Virus record (IMG/VR): IMGVR_UViG_3300007344_000011
Span: 1-39,535 of that record
Source of the DNA: a virus
Direction: 5' to 3' (one strand)
Length of the DNA stretch: 39,535 nt
The position numbers were made by a program, and so were the translations under genes. The notes under the pieces are model-generated. The model did not search any database. It was not told where the DNA came from and saw nothing but the letters and a program-made list of their open reading frames with translations. The stretch's first letter is position 1; the number at the start of each line of letters is the position of its first letter. Positions 30,440 through 36,696 of the stretch are shown here, piece after piece.

Positions 30440-31312
30440 ATGACTGACGCCATCAACACGCAAGCCCTGCAGAAAGCCCAGGCCACCCCGCTGGAGCAGG
30501 CACGGATTTACATGTTCGAGAATTTGCGCATGCTCGAGCGCAACGCCAAGCCGAAAGGCGTAGCCGCGCAAGTGCGTATCGCCATCGACGGCTATGTTCG
30601 GCAGTCGGAGCAGACGCGCCGCGATCTTATGGACGAACTCGAGGCATCCCGGCACCACGCCAAGGGCCTGAAAAGCCATAACGACGAACTGATCGAGTAC
30701 CGCGGCATGCTGAGCGATGCCTACGATAACCAGCGCACGCTGACCCGCAATGCGCTGGTGGAAAGTCGTGGTCTTTCTGATGAGCTGTGGCAGGTACGCG
30801 GCCAGCTCGAGCAGGCGAAGCAACTTGCCGGCGACCAGCCCGCGGCACAGGACATCATCGATCGGCTGCGCAGCCACATCGAACGGCTCGACTCCCAGCT
30901 GGGCGTGCAGGACCAAGCCATTATCCGCATGAGCCAGGAAAAACTGGCCGTGGATAAGCGCCTCGAGGAAGTCTATGGCGACGTGCGCAGCGCCGAGAAT
31001 TACAGCGACAAGCTGAGCGAGGAAGTGGAGCGCCAGAAAGAGGCAGTCCAACGGCTGCTCGAGTTGAATGGCGAACTACGCGAAGCGGCCGGCATTGCTG
31101 GCGACCATGTGCGCGCCCACAACGACGATGTAGGCGTTTTGTATCAGACCTTGCGCGATGCCCAGGCCCAGCTGACTGAATACTTGGCAGGCACCACAGG
31201 CGAGCGCGAGACACTGGGCCGGCTGCTGGGCATCCTCGACAACGGCATCATCTACGACGCAATGCATGGCGAGTTGCGGCATTACGCCGTCACCGAAGCA
31301 AGTGATGCATAA
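30440..31312 (+). CDS. Coiled-coil early protein
   Basis: 290 residues from ATG 30440 (TGGAGAAACAAC upstream). After about 60 residues (ARIYMFENLRMLERNAKPKG, AIDGYVRQSEQTRRDL) the protein is almost wholly charged coiled coil to about 260 (DELEASRHHAKGLKSHNDEL, RSHIERLDSQLGVQDQAIIR, EEVERQKEAVQRLLELNGEL). It ends with GILDNGIIYDAMHGELRHYA. No enzyme motif. It lies immediately upstream of the DnaA-box region. A structural or sequestration role is possible, but no function can be assigned. Confidence 0.72.
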   Translation: MTDAINTQALQKAQATPLEQARIYMFENLRMLERNAKPKGVAAQVRIAIDGYVRQSEQTRRDLMDELEASRHHAKGLKSHNDELIEYRGMLSDAYDNQRTLTRNALVESRGLSDELWQVRGQLEQAKQLAGDQPAAQDIIDRLRSHIERLDSQLGVQDQAIIRMSQEKLAVDKRLEEVYGDVRSAENYSDKLSEEVERQKEAVQRLLELNGELREAAGIAGDHVRAHNDDVGVLYQTLRDAQAQLTEYLAGTTGERETLGRLLGILDNGIIYDAMHGELRHYAVTEASDA

Positions 31313-31526
31313 AATCGCTGTTTTTGTGCATTTCTGACGCGGAATGCACGCAAAACTGCACCAGATGTAAAGCGTTTTGGGTTTTTTGTAACGCAAATCG
31401 CCCCAATTGTTGCATCGCGCCGCTCGCCAGCGTTGATTGTGGATAACTTCACAAACAACTGTAGGATCAAACACTTACAGGGCGAGCGGATTATTTTTTT
31501 GGTGAATCAAAAGAGTGTTCAACATC
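31313..31526. other. AT-rich intergenic region, replication origin candidate
   Basis: This 214-bp gap is the largest non-coding stretch of the early right region. It contains a 7-bp inverted repeat GTGCATT...AATGCAC flanked by T4/A4 runs (about 31322-31358), a GCGTT...AACGC inverted repeat around GGGTTTTTTG, the palindrome CAATTG, a perfect DnaA box (31438-31446), a short CTGTA...TACAG repeat, and an AT-rich end with a run of seven T. It follows the O/P genes. Alternatively it may be a promoter/operator for the gene at 31527. Confidence 0.5.
31438..31446 (-). promoter_or_regulatory. Perfect DnaA box (TTATCCACA)
   Basis: TGTGGATAA on the plus strand is the exact complement of the consensus strong DnaA box. 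It is the only perfect box I noticed in intergenic sequence. Confidence 0.6.
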
Positions 31527-32294
31527 ATGGAAAATAACGTGTTTTTGAATGGCGTTTCGCGCAACGACCTGGCCTTTGCCCTTGGCTTCAGCTGCCATGG
31601 GTACCAGAACCGCACCGACCAGGCGGAAGACATGCGCGCAGCGCGGGAACGAGTGCGCAAAGCGCTGGGCGAGTCGATGGCGATGGATGGATTGATGGCG
31701 TTCATCGAGGACATGGAAAAGCCTCGCCCCATCCGCTTTGCTGACCTGCCGGTGGTTGATTCCCTCGACCAGCTTTCGCTTGGCCATCAAATCGAGCTGT
31801 TGCGCGATGCTCTCGACCACATCGCCAAGACCTGCCACCAGTCGCGCCAGCAGTCACGGCGGATACGCTGGATCGAGGCGCGGGCCAATGGTGCGCTAGA
31901 GGGCAAGCCGTATGACGCCAAGCTGTTGGACCTGCCAATTCAGGTTGACCGGGAGATTGACCGATTCAAGCGCCGTGATGGTCGGCAGATGGCGCGCATC
32001 CGTGAACTTGAGCAGGCTCTTAAGTTCTACGCCGACCGCGAGCATTACCATTTTGAAAGCGGCAACTGGGACACGGTGAGCGGCGAGCCGTTAAATATCC
32101 TGTGGAATGGTGATGAGCCGGACTTTATTGAAGATGGCTCTGTTGCACGTGCTGCGCTCAAACCGGTAGAGGGTGGCGATCAGCTCAATACGATTACAGG
32201 CAACGACACCGTTGCCCCTTGCGCGCCTCAGTCGCCACATAACTACCACCTCGGCGAGTGCATCAAGTGCGGCGCCATCAGCCCAACGGAGTGA
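31527..32294 (+). CDS. Early protein of unknown function, C-terminal zinc-binding-like motif
   Basis: 255 residues from ATG 31527; GTG 31515 is in frame and has GGTGAA further upstream. Helical middle (SLGHQIELLRDALDHIAKTC, EIDRFKRRDGRQMARIRELE). ALKFYADREHYHFE...FIEDGSVARAAL is a phrase common in small phage proteins of unknown role. The end HNYHLGECIKCGAISP has an H-x-x-H-x-x-x-C-x-x-C arrangement that could hold zinc. Confidence 0.7.
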   Translation: MENNVFLNGVSRNDLAFALGFSCHGYQNRTDQAEDMRAARERVRKALGESMAMDGLMAFIEDMEKPRPIRFADLPVVDSLDQLSLGHQIELLRDALDHIAKTCHQSRQQSRRIRWIEARANGALEGKPYDAKLLDLPIQVDREIDRFKRRDGRQMARIRELEQALKFYADREHYHFESGNWDTVSGEPLNILWNGDEPDFIEDGSVARAALKPVEGGDQLNTITGNDTVAPCAPQSPHNYHLGECIKCGAISPTE

Positions 32295-32296
32295 GC

Positions 32297-32545
32297 ATGA
32301 CGGAAAAGGTGGTTTCAATCGGTGGCGCACCGCTGCCAGGTGAGCCCGTGCCGGAAGTGCTGGTGATCCTGCGCGGCATGCTGGCCGAGGCCGAACAGGG
32401 CAACGTGCGCTCGCTGGCCCTGACGTGGACGGATAGCGGTCGGTCGACCTTTACCAACTGGCACTCTGACAATGACTACTTCGCGCTGATGGGTGGCGCG
32501 GGCTTTCTCCACCACCGGCTGATGTTGGGCGTTAAGACGGATTGA
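32297..32545 (+). CDS. Small phage protein of unknown function
   Basis: 82 residues from ATG 32297, two nt after the previous stop, with GGAGTGAGC upstream. Pattern: EPVPEVLVILRGMLAEAEQG, then VRSLALTWTDSGRSTFTNW, then FALMGGAGFLHHRLMLG. A helix, two strands and a closing helix recur in many conserved phage proteins of this size. No enzymatic residue cluster. A repeat pair and a terminator follow directly. Confidence 0.72.
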   Translation: MTEKVVSIGGAPLPGEPVPEVLVILRGMLAEAEQGNVRSLALTWTDSGRSTFTNWHSDNDYFALMGGAGFLHHRLMLGVKTD

Positions 32546-32568
32546 CGCCACTACATCGCGCCACTACA
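32546..32568 (+). promoter_or_regulatory. Tandem CGCCACTACA elements
   Basis: CGCCACTACA occurs at 32546-32555 and again at 32559-32568, 13 bp apart, in the gap between the previous stop and the terminator. The same element lies in the leftward promoter (28202) and in the inverted repeat at 22214-22245. Control sites such as operator or readthrough elements are possible. Confidence 0.5.
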
Positions 32569-32572
32569 CTGC

Positions 32573-32604
32573 AAGGGCCCGCTAGACCAGCGAGGCCCTT
32601 TTTT
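32573..32604 (+). terminator. Rho-independent terminator inside the early right operon
   Basis: AAGGGCC (32573-32579) pairs with GGCCCTT (32594-32600). An inner CGCT/AGCG stem extends it, with one bulged A and a 5-nt loop; six T end at 32604. The next ATG is only 20 nt away, so no new promoter fits between them. Confidence 0.9.
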
Positions 32605-32623
32605 ATTACCTGGGAGTTACACC

Positions 32624-33148
32624 ATGAAGACCGATTACACGTTGACCGATGAATACCTCGAGGCTGTGCAAGTGAATGAGGGTACCTGGCTTGGCCTAGA
32701 CATGGGCCGCGCCCTCTCGCCTGATGCCCAGCGGGTTTACGTTGTGCATGGCAGTGGCGGCATTCACCTCGGAAAAAACTACCTGGCCCGGCTGTACACG
32801 CACGGTGCAAATCAAGACATGCAAGCCGCCCAGCGCCTGGCCGCGTTTGAAGCGCAGTGCGTGGCGCAGCAGCCAGGGGATGACATGCTGAGCGATGAGC
32901 AGATTCAGGCCCAGGTACTGCGCAACCGCCAGCAGTACGAGCAGGCCCGCGATGTGCTCGCCGCCCAGAAGGCAATGCCCAAGCCGCGCATCCTGACCCA
33001 GCAAGACGAACAGCTGAATATGGCCTACCAGAACGGCTTCGATGACGGCGAGGTACTCGGCCGCATGGCCATGCTGCGCCTCGTCTGCAAGCTGGCCATT
33101 GTTGGGGTGGCAGCTGCTACGCTGTTCGCGTTCATCATCCTGGGGTAA
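32624..33148 (+). CDS. Early protein with C-terminal membrane anchor, unknown
   Basis: 174 residues; TGGGAG before the ATG. Soluble N-terminal region (TDYTLTDEYLEAVQVNEGTW, HGSGGIHLGKNYLARLY), a Gln-rich helical middle (EQIQAQVLRNRQQYEQARDV), and one hydrophobic span at the end, about residues 154-173 (LAIVGVAAATLFAFIILG). That arrangement gives a tail-anchored inner-membrane protein with the bulk in the cytoplasm. Function not recognised. Confidence 0.72.
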   Translation: MKTDYTLTDEYLEAVQVNEGTWLGLDMGRALSPDAQRVYVVHGSGGIHLGKNYLARLYTHGANQDMQAAQRLAAFEAQCVAQQPGDDMLSDEQIQAQVLRNRQQYEQARDVLAAQKAMPKPRILTQQDEQLNMAYQNGFDDGEVLGRMAMLRLVCKLAIVGVAAATLFAFIILG

Positions 33149-33154
33149 CGACCA

Positions 33155-33391
33155 ATGACCTTTACCGAAGACCTGCAGGCGCTGCACAACACGCTGCGCA
33201 CTGCCATCGCGCTCGTACCTGGCGAGCAAATAGACCCAGTGCTGAAAGAGGTCGCCGTCGAGGCCTACGCTCTCGGCATGAAGCGCGGCATCGAGCGCAC
33301 CCACCGCCACGTCAAGCGCGTGGTGTACACCATCACCGGGATGCTTGCCGGCGTTGTTGCCCTGGCAGTCATTGCAGGGTGGACAGTATGA
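33155..33391 (+). CDS. Small tail-anchored membrane protein, unknown
   Basis: 78 residues. Helical soluble part (TEDLQALHNTLRTAIALVPG, VAVEAYALGMKRGIERTHRH) and a C-terminal hydrophobic span at about 58-77 (TITGMLAGVVALAVIAGWTV). Same topology as the gene just before it; the two may work together. The stop overlaps the next ATG. Confidence 0.7.
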   Translation: MTFTEDLQALHNTLRTAIALVPGEQIDPVLKEVAVEAYALGMKRGIERTHRHVKRVVYTITGMLAGVVALAVIAGWTV

Positions 33392-33564
33392 CCGGCCGCG
33401 GCCGCTGGAACGGCGCCCTGTACTTCTGGTATCGAAACCGCAAAGGAGCCGGTCTGCATTTTCGCTGGGTTTCCAAGGCGTATTCGCCGCTGTTCAGCGA
33501 GCGCTATGGCCACGAGAAGGTACTGAAGCTGGGCAGACTTTGGATTAAGAGGCTGAAGCCATGA
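33388..33564 (+). CDS. Small basic protein of unknown function (58 aa)
   Basis: ATG 33388 overlaps the previous TGA. Aromatic, strongly basic, strand-rich sequence (GRGRWNGALYFWYRNRKGAG, RWVSKAYSPLFSERYGHEKV, RLWIKRLKP). Probably nucleic-acid-binding or simply a small fold; no family recognised. ATGA overlap with the following gene. Confidence 0.68.
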   Translation: MTGRGRWNGALYFWYRNRKGAGLHFRWVSKAYSPLFSERYGHEKVLKLGRLWIKRLKP

Positions 33565-33866
33565 ACCACGCATTTCACCACGTCCTGAGCCGGCTTAACC
33601 AGGCCGCCAATGGCCCGCAAGAGGGGCGCAAGACCGACACGCGCACCGTGCAACTCGATGACCTGCGCCAGCTGCTCAACGACTGGAATCGGCTCGATGA
33701 CCTGGCCAGGCTGCGCAACAAGGATGCAGACCGTTACGTCTGGCTGCGCGACCACAGCAGCGCCGGCAATCAGTTTTATCTGAGCACGCCACTGTGGTTC
33801 ACGGGCGTTCGTTTCCGCGCCGTCGACGTAGACAACGCCATCGATGCCATGGCCAAGGGGGAGTAG
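33561..33866 (+). CDS. Conserved small phage protein of unknown function
   Basis: 101 residues. The helical N-terminal half (VQLDDLRQLLNDWNRLDDLA) is followed by KDADRYVWLRDHS and, at the end, AVDVDNAIDAMAKGE. The 'RYxWLRD...VDxAIDxAM' combination is widespread in small phage proteins with no assigned role. Two nt separate its stop from the start of the peptidase-like gene. Confidence 0.75.
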   Translation: MNHAFHHVLSRLNQAANGPQEGRKTDTRTVQLDDLRQLLNDWNRLDDLARLRNKDADRYVWLRDHSSAGNQFYLSTPLWFTGVRFRAVDVDNAIDAMAKGE

Positions 33867-33868
33867 TC

Positions 33869-34315
33869 GTGACCGCACTCATCAAACACCAGAAGCAACC
33901 CTGCCCAACGAGCTGTATGTCGGCATGCGTGGCCATGGTCGCCGGCCTACCAGCGGGCGCCGTGCGCCGCGACATGCACGACCGATTCAGAAACAAGGGG
34001 ATGAGCCTGCGCCAGATGCTTGACGAGCTGTCTATCCCGTTCACCGAGTTCAGCACGGTAGACGATAGCAGGCTCGAGTTTGTCGGCGCCTACCTTTGCA
34101 CGATGCCATCACTGAATATCCCTGGCGGCATACACGCGGTGGTCATCGAGGTGACAGGCACCACGCATCACGTTCTTGATCCGAATCGTGGAAGGAAGGG
34201 CCGCAAGTTCTACGTAAAACGCGGAACCAAGGCTCGTAACGGCGTGGAGCTGGGAGGGTTTACCGTCGACGCATACATCTGCCACAGCTGGCTAAGGGAT
34301 CGCCCACATGACTGA
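33869..34315 (+). CDS. C39-like cysteine peptidase candidate
   Basis: 148 residues from GTG 33869 (AAGGGGGAG 6 nt upstream). It has the residue order of papain-like C39-type peptidases: Q10 (oxyanion hole) in HQKQPCPTSCMSACVAMVAG with C16 as likely nucleophile, H89 in GGIHAVVIEV, and D104 in HHVLDPNRGRKG. In that family the enzyme cuts leader peptides or related substrates. Here there is no transporter domain, and similar stand-alone proteins in phages have unknown substrates. It could also be a non-peptidase papain-like fold such as an amidase or deubiquitinase type. Overlaps the RusA gene by 8 nt. Confidence 0.68.
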   Translation: MTALIKHQKQPCPTSCMSACVAMVAGLPAGAVRRDMHDRFRNKGMSLRQMLDELSIPFTEFSTVDDSRLEFVGAYLCTMPSLNIPGGIHAVVIEVTGTTHHVLDPNRGRKGRKFYVKRGTKARNGVELGGFTVDAYICHSWLRDRPHD

Positions 34316-34964
34316 ATTGGAGACGCTTCACGAATTCATCCGTGAACTTGCCAGCGGGAGCTGGGAGATTCGCCACGCTTACGAGGAATTGGGGTTTAGC
34401 TATGACAAGGGCCCCGACCTGCTCCCGCCGCCTGGGCGTGACCTACCTGGCGGCCTGACCATCGTTATCGAGGGCGAGCCCCAGGGCAAAGGCCGGCCGC
34501 GCTTCACCGTGCGCGGCGACGGCAAAAACCGGTTTGTCCAAGTGTTCACCGATGACCGTACCGCGGCCTACGAGGAACTGATTCAGCTCGAGGTGCTGCG
34601 CGTGATGGGCGGCATGGAACTGATGCGCGAGGTGACATCGATCCGGCGCCGCACCATGGCCGAGGCCTACGCCGCGTTTGGCTACACGCCGCATTTCATG
34701 GGGCCAGTTCGCATCGAAATGGAAATGCGCCACCCGGTGCGCGTCAGCTGGACAAAAGCCAAGACGGCCGGCGCACTTTCTGGCCACATCGCTCCGACGC
34801 TCAAGGTCGACTTCGACAACTGCGCGAAGGTGTTCTGTGACGCCTTCAATGGGATTTTGTGGGGTGATGACACGCAAGTGATCCGCGCCAGCATCGAGCG
34901 CACCTTTGCCGAGGAACCCAGCGTGCTGGTGCGCGTGATCCCGCTCGACTTGGAAAGCGCGTGA
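34308..34964 (+). CDS. rusA: RusA-family Holliday junction resolvase
   Basis: 218 residues. The resolvase domain starts near residue 50: VIEGEPQGKGRPRF is the typical RusA opening. The metal-binding acidic cluster follows in LKVDFDNCAKVFCDAFNGILWGDDTQV (D168, D170, K174, D178, D187, D188). RusA cuts four-way junctions symmetrically and would resolve recombination or replication intermediates before packaging. The first 45 residues and the insertion at about 95-130 (MELMREVTSIRRRTMAEAYA) make it longer than E. coli RusA (120). Overlaps both neighbours. Confidence 0.92.
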   Translation: MTELETLHEFIRELASGSWEIRHAYEELGFSYDKGPDLLPPPGRDLPGGLTIVIEGEPQGKGRPRFTVRGDGKNRFVQVFTDDRTAAYEELIQLEVLRVMGGMELMREVTSIRRRTMAEAYAAFGYTPHFMGPVRIEMEMRHPVRVSWTKAKTAGALSGHIAPTLKVDFDNCAKVFCDAFNGILWGDDTQVIRASIERTFAEEPSVLVRVIPLDLESA

Positions 34965-35182
34965 AGCGTGCGCCGTATACCGAGTGCAAACTCTACATAG
35001 ACGGCGCCGAAGGCCTGGCAGTTGGTGACTTTATCGTCACCACAAAATCGGCGTATCTTGTGCAGACTTTGCGCACCAACCGAAACCGGCCAGAACGCAA
35101 GCACATGCAGTGCCTGCGCTGGCCGATCAACGATGTTCCACCAGATGCCCGTTGCTTTACGATGACGTGGTATCGACGCTGA
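34961..35182 (+). CDS. Small conserved phage protein of unknown function
   Basis: 73 residues from GTG 34961, overlapping the RusA stop (GTGA). Strand-rich: CKLYIDGAEGLAVGDFIVTT, SAYLVQTLRTNRNRPERKHM, QCLRWPINDVP, ending FTMTWYRR. The 'YLVxxLRxxxxxPxRxxLQCLRWP...WYRR' pattern recurs in small proteins of transposable and temperate phages, function unknown. Confidence 0.72.
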   Translation: MKRAPYTECKLYIDGAEGLAVGDFIVTTKSAYLVQTLRTNRNRPERKHMQCLRWPINDVPPDARCFTMTWYRR

Positions 35183-35205
35183 CCAACTACCACTGAGGAA
35201 TCACC

Positions 35206-35808
35206 ATGAAAGGCTACATCGGCACGAAAATCGTATTGGCCCTGGCCATGACCCGCCTTGCGTATAACCAGTATCGCGGCTGGGAAGTGCCAGCCAACGA
35301 GGACGGCAACGACGCCGGCTATTTGGTGGAATACACCGATGGTGGGAAGCCCAACGTAGTAGGCCATGCCGGCTATGTGAGCTGGAGCCCGAAAGAACAG
35401 TTCGATGGCGGGTACATCGAGATTGGGGAAATTGGAGGCCTCGATCCTTTCCGCGTGCGCCTGCTGGGCGAGCGTGCGCAGCTGAGCGCCAACCTCGAGA
35501 AGCTGAAAACCTTCCTGGCCGGTGATGCGGTAAAGCCGCTGAGCGACCGTGCGAAAGGCCTGTTGGTGCGCCAGCTGTACGCCCAGCAAGACCTGCTGTA
35601 CATCCTCGACCAGCGCCTGGCACTGATCGACATCGAGGCCGAACAAGCCAGGCTCGAGGAAGCCGCCGAACGCCAGCGCCAGGCTGACTTGGCCGAGGCC
35701 GATCAACACCAGCAGGAACATGAGCAGGCGCTCGAGGACGCTGCCAAGCTGAAGGCCGAAAGCCTGAAAGCGGATGAGCCCTTGCCGCCTGCCGATCCTG
35801 TCGAGTAA
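35206..35808 (+). CDS. Two-module early protein, unknown
   Basis: 200 residues; GAGGAATCACC before the ATG. Residues 1-72 (MKGYIGTKIVLALAMTRLAY, YRGWEVPANEDGNDAGYLVE, GHAGYVSWSPKEQFD) form a conserved phage domain that in other phages is fused to or encoded near varied partners. Residues 78-150 form a helical module (FRVRLLGERAQLSANLEKLK, AKGLLVRQLYAQQDLLYILD), often a stand-alone small gene. The last 50 residues are Glu/Gln/Ala coiled coil. So it is likely a fusion of two otherwise separate small proteins. Last protein gene before the tRNAs. Confidence 0.75.
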   Translation: MKGYIGTKIVLALAMTRLAYNQYRGWEVPANEDGNDAGYLVEYTDGGKPNVVGHAGYVSWSPKEQFDGGYIEIGEIGGLDPFRVRLLGERAQLSANLEKLKTFLAGDAVKPLSDRAKGLLVRQLYAQQDLLYILDQRLALIDIEAEQARLEEAAERQRQADLAEADQHQQEHEQALEDAAKLKAESLKADEPLPPADPVE

Positions 35809-35932
35809 CATCCGTCACGCGGGGTATTTGGCAGTTTGGTCACTGCCCCGCTGGCCGGTCACGCCGCCGAGGCCGCCAGCATGTTGTTTCCCAGGCTCCG
35901 CCGCCTTGCCCCCGTCACGGGCTTTCAGTTGA

Positions 35933-36008
35933 AGCGAGGTAGTTCAGTTGGTAGAACGCTGGGCCCATACCCCAGACGTCGCGGGTTCGAGTCCCGCCCT
36001 CGCAACCA
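35933..36008 (+). tRNA. tRNA-Met-like (anticodon CAU), initiator-like features
   Basis: 76 nt with a full cloverleaf: acceptor GCGAGG/CCTCGC with an A1.A72 mismatch, D stem GTTC/GAAC, anticodon stem CTGGG/CCCAG, T stem GCGGG/CCCGC with loop TTCGAGT, and 3' A-CCA encoded. Anticodon loop CCCATAC gives CAU. Three G:C pairs next to the loop, the 1-72 mismatch, and CGCAACCA at the 3' end are hallmarks of initiator tRNA. However, T11:A24 is elongator-like and position 33 is C instead of the near-universal U. It may be Met, Ile2 (after lysidine), or an initiator mimic. Confidence 0.85.
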
Positions 36009-36089
36009 CGTTCAGAAGCGGTGGAGATTGAAACCAGATCCACGCGGTCATGCTGGAAGGGAAAGCGCCCAGCCTTCGAACACATTTAC

Positions 36090-36167
36090 AGGGGTTTCGC
36101 CAAGCTGGCCCAAGGCATCGGGTTTTGATCCCGACATTCCCAGGTTCGAATCCTGGAACCCCTTCCA
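36090..36167 (+). tRNA. tRNA-Gln (anticodon UUG)
   Basis: 78 nt: acceptor AGGGGTT/AACCCCT, D arm with GCC/GGC, anticodon stem TCGGG/CCCGA with loop TTTTGAT (UUG), T arm CCAGG TTCGAAT CCTGG, discriminator T, CCA encoded. The anticodon arm and T arm resemble bacterial tRNA-Gln closely. An 81-nt spacer separates it from the first tRNA; that spacer has a GTGGA/TCCAC hairpin but no cloverleaf. Confidence 0.93.
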
Positions 36168-36274
36168 CCATTGCCGCCATCGGTTGTTATCGAGCTACGG
36201 CATATCCCCGGCGTGAACGGCACCAGCCTGCGCCGGCCCTATCAACCAACGCCACGCCCGCACATGGAAGTGCA

Positions 36275-36304
36275 AGCCCAGCCATAAACCCGCTGGGCTT
36301 TTTC
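36275..36304 (+). terminator. Rho-independent terminator after the tRNAs
   Basis: An 8-bp stem AGCCCAGC / GCTGGGCT (36275-36282, 36292-36299) with a 9-nt loop is followed by a T tract to 36303. The rest of the stretch 36168-36363 holds no gene that I can see. After the terminator, CGCGATTTATGCT may serve a promoter for the micro-gene at 36364. Confidence 0.88.
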
Positions 36305-36363
36305 ATGGCCGCGATTTATGCTCAAGACCCCAAGCAATCCCAACCGCAACGAGGTGACACCAG

Positions 36364-36489
36364 ATGGCCAAAGCACCGGTAAAAATGCCGAGCAAAAACA
36401 AAGTAGAAAATTCCCGCGCCGACATGAAGGACGACAAAGCGCTGGGGATGAAAATGGGCGGTGGCAAGAAGCCGGCCAAGAAGAAATAG
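36364..36489 (+). CDS. Lys-rich basic micro-protein (41 aa)
   Basis: ATG 36364 with GAGGTGA 7 nt upstream; TAG at 36487-36489. Begins MAKAPVKMPSKNKVENSRAD and ends with GGGKKPAKKK; about a third of residues are Lys, none is Cys or aromatic. Such a peptide could bind nucleic acid or be a packaged internal peptide, but nothing is proven. It is flanked by terminators on both sides (36275-36304 and 36502-36546), so it forms its own transcription unit. Confidence 0.65.
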   Translation: MAKAPVKMPSKNKVENSRADMKDDKALGMKMGGGKKPAKKK

Positions 36490-36501
36490 TCGCGATCAGT
36501 T

Positions 36502-36546
36502 GCGACCCGAAAAGCCTGGCTGTTGCTGGGCTTTTTTGTGGGTCGC
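36502..36546 (+). terminator. Terminator with nested outer stem
   Basis: Inner hairpin AAAAGCC/GGCTTTT (36510-36516, 36529-36535) extends through TGGC/GCTG with a TGTT loop and ends in six T. An outer GCGACCC/GGGTCGC pair (36502-36508, 36540-36546) encloses it and could form an alternative structure. Confidence 0.85.
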
Positions 36547-36576
36547 GTTTATCATCTGGCCATCATCCAGCGAGCA

Positions 36577-36696
36577 ATGACCATGCCCTACGAATTTGAA
36601 GACGCTATACAAGACCTTGAACTAGAAGCCGTTGAGCTTGGTCAGTTGGATGACTTGCCACCCACCGACCCATCTGAAGAAAGGTCTAAACCATGA
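36577..36696 (+). CDS. Acidic micro-protein (39 aa)
   Basis: ATG 36577 (in-frame ATG 36583 also possible); TGA at 36694-36696 overlaps the next ATG (ATGA). Very acidic: PYEFEDAIQDLELEAVELGQ then LDDLPPTDPSEERSKP. Ribosome-binding site weak (GCGAG). Coupling to the membrane-protein gene supports it; function unknown. Confidence 0.55.
   Translation: MTMPYEFEDAIQDLELEAVELGQLDDLPPTDPSEERSKP

Noticed and set aside
35815-35851. GC-rich hairpin GCGGGG...CCCCGC before the tRNAs
   Set aside because: It has a 7-nt bulge and no T tract, so it is not reported as a terminator; it may affect tRNA precursor processing.
36009-36089. Possible third tRNA between the two tRNAs (contains TTCGAAC)
   Set aside because: The sequences around TTCGAAC do not pair, and no acceptor or anticodon stem can be formed; only a GTGGA/TCCAC hairpin is seen.
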